Assembly (NCBI RefSeq): GCF_017948455.1
Contig: NZ_JAFFSU010000001.1
Location: forward strand, 496,001-560,000
Direction: 5' to 3'
DNA length: 64,000 nucleotides
Source: Streptomyces sp. GESEQ-4
Lineage (GTDB): Bacteria > Actinomycetota > Actinomycetes > Streptomycetales > Streptomycetaceae
Shown: positions 60,414 to 64,000 of the stretch, piece by piece
Layout: the number at the start of each line of letters is the position of its first letter
Numbering within the stretch: the stretch's first letter is position 1
Translations under genes and position numbers: made by a program
Notes under the pieces: model-generated
Told to the model about the DNA's origin: nothing
The model's input: the letters and a program-made list of their open reading frames with translations, nothing else
Database searches by the model: none

Positions 60414-61520
60414 ATGTCCATCACCACCCGCGCCGCGGTCGTCGAGTCCGGCGGCGCACCCTTCACCCTCTCCGACGTGGTCCTCGACGAGCCCGGCCCG
60501 CACGAGGCGCTCGTGCGCATGGTGGCGACCGGCCTGTGCCACACCGACCTCGGCGTCGCGAGCGGCGGACTGCCCTTCCCGCTCCCGGGAGTTCTGGGAC
60601 ACGAGGGGGCCGGGGTCGTCGAGGCCGTCGGTTCCGCCGTCACCGGGGTCGCCCCCGGTGACCACGTCCTGCTGTCCTTCACCTCGTGCGGCGGCTGCCG
60701 CAACTGCCGGGGCGGGCACCCCGCGTACTGCGCGACCTGGCTGCCGCTGAACCTCATCGGGGGCCGGCGGGCGGACGGCAGCAGCACCGTCAGCCGGGGC
60801 GGCGAACCGCTCGGCGGCCACTTCTTCGGCCAGTCCTCGTTCGCCGAGCGGGCCCTGGCGGACGAGCGCAGCCTCGTCAAGGTCGACGCGGACGTACCGC
60901 TGGACTCCATCGCACCCCTGGGCTGCGGGGTGCAGACCGGAGTGGGGGCCGTCTGGAACGTCCTGAAGCCGGTCACCGGCAGCACGGTCGTCGTCCTCGG
61001 CGCGGGAGCCGTCGGCCTGTCCGCGGTGATGGCCGCCGCGCTGACTCCGGCCACCACGATCATCGCGGTCGACAAGGTCGGCGAACGGCTGTCCCTCGCC
61101 AAGGAGTTGGGCGCCACCCACACCGTCGACGCCGGTGAGGCCGACCTCGGCGAGGCGATCGCGTCGCTCACGGGCGGCCAGGGCGCCGACGGCATCGTCG
61201 AGACCACCGGCAGCGTCGCAGTACTGCGCCAGGGCGTCGACGCGCTCGCCGCCCGCGGCACCCTGGTCGTCGTCGGCGCCCCGCCGTTCGGCACGGAGGT
61301 GTCCCTGGACGTGAACGGGCTGCTCGGCGGCAAGCAGATCGTCGGTCTCACCCTCGGCGACAGCGAGACGCAGACCCTCATCCCGGCCCTGGTCCGCATG
61401 GTGAAGGAGGGCCGCCTCCCGCTGCACCGCCTGATCAGCACGTACCCGTTCGCCGACATCGACCAGGCGGTGCGCGACATGAGGGCGGGCAAGACGATCA
61501 AGCCCGTGCTCACGTTCTGA
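60414..61520 (+). CDS. Zinc-dependent (aryl-)alcohol dehydrogenase
   Basis: A 368-residue class III-like MDR alcohol dehydrogenase. ATG at 60414 with AAGGAG 8 nt upstream. Catalytic zinc ligands are in GLCHTDLG and GHEGAG, the structural zinc Cys cluster is CGGCRNCRGGHPAYC, and the Rossmann motif is VLGAGAVGLSAVMAA. The layout is that of benzyl/aryl-alcohol dehydrogenases (XylB-like). Second gene of the MarR-controlled operon. Confidence 0.9.
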   Translation: MSITTRAAVVESGGAPFTLSDVVLDEPGPHEALVRMVATGLCHTDLGVASGGLPFPLPGVLGHEGAGVVEAVGSAVTGVAPGDHVLLSFTSCGGCRNCRGGHPAYCATWLPLNLIGGRRADGSSTVSRGGEPLGGHFFGQSSFAERALADERSLVKVDADVPLDSIAPLGCGVQTGVGAVWNVLKPVTGSTVVVLGAGAVGLSAVMAAALTPATTIIAVDKVGERLSLAKELGATHTVDAGEADLGEAIASLTGGQGADGIVETTGSVAVLRQGVDALAARGTLVVVGAPPFGTEVSLDVNGLLGGKQIVGLTLGDSETQTLIPALVRMVKEGRLPLHRLISTYPFADIDQAVRDMRAGKTIKPVLTF

Positions 61521-61526
61521 GCGACG

Positions 61527-62477
61527 TCAGTCGACCAGCAGGACCAGCTTTCCCGTGGTCCGGCCGGTGCCGCCGAGCCTGTGTGCCTCGGCGGCATCGG
61601 CCAGCGGGAAGGTGCCGGCGATCGCGGGGCGCAGCTTCCCCGCCTCCACCAGCTCCGTGATCGCCGTAAGGCCGCTGTACGAGGCGTCCACGAGCATCCG
61701 CAGCGACCGGACACCGAGCCGCTCGGCCTCCTCGTGGAAGTCGTCCGAACCCACTGGCAGGATCGACACGACGATCCCGCCCGGGTGCAGCACGCGCAGC
61801 GAGCGCGTCGAGGTGTCGCCGCCGATCGTGTCCAGGACGACGTCCACGTCCTTCACGGCCTCGGCGAAGTCCGTCTCCCGGTAGTCGACCGCCTCGTCCA
61901 CGCCGATCTCGCGCAGGAACTCGTGCTTGCCCGCGCTCGCCGTGCCGATCACATACGCGCCCCGCGCCTTGGCGATCTGCACGGCCACGTGCCCGACCCC
62001 GCCGGCCGCCGCGTGGATCAGCACCCGCTGCCCGGGCCGCACGTCCGCGTACTCGACGAGCGCCTGCCAGGCGGTCAGCGACACCAGGGGGAGCGCGCCC
62101 GCCTGCGTGTGGTCGAGCGAGGCCGGCTTGTGGGCGAACCAGCGCGCCGGGGCGGCGACGTACTCGGCGTGCGAGCCGTGGCCGAACGGGTACGACAGCA
62201 TGCCGAAGACCTCGTCGCCGGGCTGGAATCGGGCGACGCCGATCCCCACGGCCTCGACGGTGCCTGAGACGTCCCAGCCGAGGACGAAGGGCGGCTCGCC
62301 CAGGAAAGCGCCGGTGGCGCGGTGCTTCCAGTCGGTCGGGTTGACTCCGGCGGCGCGCACCCGGATCAGTACTTCGTTGGTCCGCGGCACGGGCCGCTCG
62401 ATCTGCACTTCCTTGAGGACCTCGGGACCGCCGAGGACGTCCTGGCTGATGGCTCGCATGGTGTTCACATCGCTCAT
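61527..62477 (-). CDS. NADP-dependent MDR oxidoreductase (zinc-less)
   Basis: A 316-residue quinone-reductase-like MDR protein. ILGWDVSGTVEAVG-type N-terminal domain (VLGWDVSGTVEAVGIGVARF), PGDEVFGML, cofactor loop HAAAGGVGHVAVQIAKARG. No structural zinc cluster. It is convergent with the alcohol dehydrogenase gene (6 bp) and divergent from the GlxA-type regulator, its likely controller. The substrate is unknown, probably an enone or quinone. Confidence 0.87.
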   Translation of the reverse strand: MSDVNTMRAISQDVLGGPEVLKEVQIERPVPRTNEVLIRVRAAGVNPTDWKHRATGAFLGEPPFVLGWDVSGTVEAVGIGVARFQPGDEVFGMLSYPFGHGSHAEYVAAPARWFAHKPASLDHTQAGALPLVSLTAWQALVEYADVRPGQRVLIHAAAGGVGHVAVQIAKARGAYVIGTASAGKHEFLREIGVDEAVDYRETDFAEAVKDVDVVLDTIGGDTSTRSLRVLHPGGIVVSILPVGSDDFHEEAERLGVRSLRMLVDASYSGLTAITELVEAGKLRPAIAGTFPLADAAEAHRLGGTGRTTGKLVLLVD

Positions 62478-62512
62478 GGTCGTCCAGCCTGCCGGGGGCC
62501 GCCCCTCGGGAC

Positions 62513-62542
62513 AATGGCATGATGGCCACCATTCGATAGGAT
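62513..62542 (+). promoter_or_regulatory. glxA-type regulator promoter with inverted repeat
   Basis: AATGG (62513-62517) and CCATT (62529-62533) are inverted arms 11 bp apart, just upstream of a TAGGAT -10 box (62537-62542) that ends 6 nt before the ATG. It is a candidate operator for the regulator itself and the divergent oxidoreductase. Confidence 0.45.
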
Positions 62543-62548
62543 CGTGCC

Positions 62549-63496
62549 ATGCGACAAGTGGAGCGGGTCGTGGTCCTGGCCCTCGACGGCGTCTATCCCT
62601 TCGAACTCGGCATCCCCAGCCGGATCCTCGGCGCGGCGGACGGCCGGTACTCCGTGTTCACCTGCACCGTGGACGGGCGCCCGGTCCGCACCAACGCGGA
62701 CTTCTCGATCACCGTGGAGCACGGTCCCGAGGTGCTGGCCACGGCCGACACCGTGATCGTCGCGCCGGTCTCACCGTCCCTCGTCACCGCGGAACTCCCC
62801 GACGAGGTGGCGGCCGCACTCGCGCTGATCCGGCCGGAGGCGCGCATCGTCTCCATCTGCACCGGCGCGTTCGTGCTGGCCGCGGCCGGACTGCTCGACG
62901 GCCGGACGGCGACCACGCACTGGCACCTCGCCGACACCTTCCGGCGGATGTTCCCGCATCTCGCGCTCGACCCGGACGTGCTGTTCGTGGACGACGACCG
63001 GATCCTCACCTCGGCCGGGGCCGCCTCCGGCGTCGACGTCTGCCTGCATCTCGTGCGCAAGGACCACGGCAGCGAACTGGCCAACACGGTCGCCCGCCGC
63101 TGCGTGGTCCCGCCGTTCCGGGACGGCGGCCAGGCGCAGTACATCGAGCAGCCGGTCCCGGAGGCCGGCGCCGCGAGCACCTCCGCCACCCGGGCCTGGG
63201 CCCTGGAACACCTCGACGAGCCGCTCACGTTGGCCGGCCTCGCCGCCCACGCCCGGATGAGCCTGCGCACCTTCGCCCGCCGCTTCCACGACGAGGTCGG
63301 CGTCAGCCCTGGCCGCTGGCTGATCCAGCAACGTGTCGCCAGGGCCCGGCATCTGCTGGAAGCCAGCGACCTGTCCGTCGACCAGATCGCCGCCCACGTC
63401 GGCTTCGCGACCGGAGCCTCACTGCGCCAACACCTGCACGCCGCGATCGGCGTCTCGCCGCAGACGTACCGGCGGACGTTCCAGGCGGCGCGCTGA
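62549..63496 (+). CDS. GlxA-family AraC-type regulator with DJ-1/PfpI domain
   Basis: A 315-residue protein, leaderless by position of TAGGAT. The N-terminal DJ-1/PfpI glutamine-amidotransferase-like domain has the nucleophile-elbow-like SICTGAFVLAAAGLLDGR. The C-terminal AraC double helix-turn-helix runs from LTLAGLAAHARMSLRTFARRF to VDQIAAHVGFATGASLRQHL. The Cys in the elbow is present, though many GlxA regulators are not enzymes. Divergent from the MDR oxidoreductase, its probable target. Confidence 0.9.
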   Translation: MRQVERVVVLALDGVYPFELGIPSRILGAADGRYSVFTCTVDGRPVRTNADFSITVEHGPEVLATADTVIVAPVSPSLVTAELPDEVAAALALIRPEARIVSICTGAFVLAAAGLLDGRTATTHWHLADTFRRMFPHLALDPDVLFVDDDRILTSAGAASGVDVCLHLVRKDHGSELANTVARRCVVPPFRDGGQAQYIEQPVPEAGAASTSATRAWALEHLDEPLTLAGLAAHARMSLRTFARRFHDEVGVSPGRWLIQQRVARARHLLEASDLSVDQIAAHVGFATGASLRQHLHAAIGVSPQTYRRTFQAAR

Positions 63497-63724
63497 ACGT
63501 GATGTCGAGCCGGCTTCGAGTCCTGGCAGGGCTGCCTCTGCCCGGCGGGATGTCGGGGTATTCGCTGATTCACCAGATGGTGTAGATCAATCGCCGTTTG
63601 ACCATCTCGTCGTTCTTCTCCGCTGATGCTCGGAGAGCGCCCGTTGCCATCCCGGGGGAGCGTTGTCCGTGACCTTTGGGAGGCCCGGCCGCACGCAAGA
63701 TCCGACCAACAGAGACGAGTCACC

Positions 63725-64000
63725 GTGCACTTGACTCCGCATGAGCGGGAGCGCTTGCTGATCCACGTCGCGGCCGATGTGGCCGGCAAGCGCCGCGACC
63801 GGGGGCTGCGTTTGAACTACCCCGAGACGATGGCCCTCTTGACCGTTCACGTCTTCGAGGCGGCGCGCGACGGTAAGACGGTCAGCGACATCATGGACTC
63901 GGGCCGACGGGTGCTCACCCGTGACGACGTGATGGACGGCGTCCCGGAGATGATCAAGAACGTCCAGGTGGAGGCGACCTTCCCGGACGGCACCAAGCTG
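63725..64000 (+). CDS. ureA: Urease gamma subunit (partial, 3' end outside window)
   Basis: The first 92 codons from the GTG at 63725 read [25 protein letters not shown], then [31 protein letters not shown] and [11 protein letters not shown] at the edge. This is nearly the full ~100-residue gamma subunit. In streptomycetes it is either separate or fused to the beta subunit, which cannot be seen here. It is the start of a urease operon that hydrolyses urea to ammonia and CO2. The 228 bp upstream hold no gene that I can support. Confidence 0.93.
   Translation, partial: MHLTPHERERLLIHVAADVAGKRRDRGLRLNYPETMALLTVHVFEAARDGKTVSDIMDSGRRVLTRDDVMDGVPEMIKNVQVEATFPDGTKL

Noticed and set aside
1..64000. 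CRISPR array, prophage, tRNA genes or a secondary-metabolite cluster
   Set aside because: No regularly spaced repeats, phage structural genes, tRNA-like cloverleaves, or PKS/NRPS/terpene synthase genes were seen. The repeated sequence present is dispersed, not an array.

Overview
The window is chromosomal DNA of a high-GC actinomycete, almost certainly a Streptomyces. The evidence is strong G/C bias at third codon positions, GTG starts, Tat signal peptides, leaderless genes with TANNNT boxes 6-7 nt before the start codon, Mrp, urease and DUF5999 genes of streptomycete type, and a short interspersed repeat familiar from Streptomyces genomes. I see no prophage, CRISPR array, tRNA, rRNA or large biosynthetic cluster. 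The only transposon trace is a decayed IS5-type remnant.

Layout: 1-16.5 kb is accessory metabolism. It holds a pirin tail, a DUF899 protein, an ArsR-type regulator, an AbgT transporter divergent from a CocE/NonD hydrolase, a secreted GH43-AbfB enzyme, a PLP dehydratase, a cupin, a divergent MDR/SDR pair with TetR-type palindromes, a MoxR/VWA pair and a MacB-like ABC exporter. 16.5-32.2 kb is an L-rhamnose island. One divergent promoter region (24310-24596) drives rhaI, a fused rhamnulose-1-phosphate aldolase/dehydrogenase, rhaB and lutABC leftwards. It drives an ABC importer, a mutarotase, a secreted BNR-propeller protein and a LacI regulator rightwards. Each arm has a recognisable promoter with a LacI-type operator just downstream of its -10. 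The logic is external release (possible lyase), uptake, epimerisation, isomerisation, phosphorylation, aldol cleavage, oxidation of lactaldehyde to lactate, and oxidation of lactate to pyruvate by LutABC.

32.2-52 kb is mixed. It includes a Cys-rich pentapeptide protein, a stand-alone P450 resembling the P450-BM3 heme domain with a divergent TetR gene, a DUF2470 gene under an iron box, a lactonase-type lipoprotein, a FUSC protein, a broken erythromycin esterase, a DUF3626 protein, an APH-fold kinase, a ROK regulator, a PHP phosphoesterase, a DUF1963 protein, an Eis-like acetyltransferase, a GH16 glucanase, the IS remnant and a VanZ protein. Between the acidic small gene and the PHP gene lies a strongly folded candidate RNA with its own terminator.

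52-64 kb holds a compact Mrp-type antiporter operon (E, F-G fusion, DUF4040, B, C, D) with no MrpA, then a DUF4230 protein, a PRPP synthetase, a STAS protein, a MarR-controlled ALDH/ADH pair, an MDR oxidoreductase divergent from a GlxA/AraC regulator, and the start of ureA. Six copies of a short repeat lie in the window, all in the same orientation relative to the gene upstream of them.
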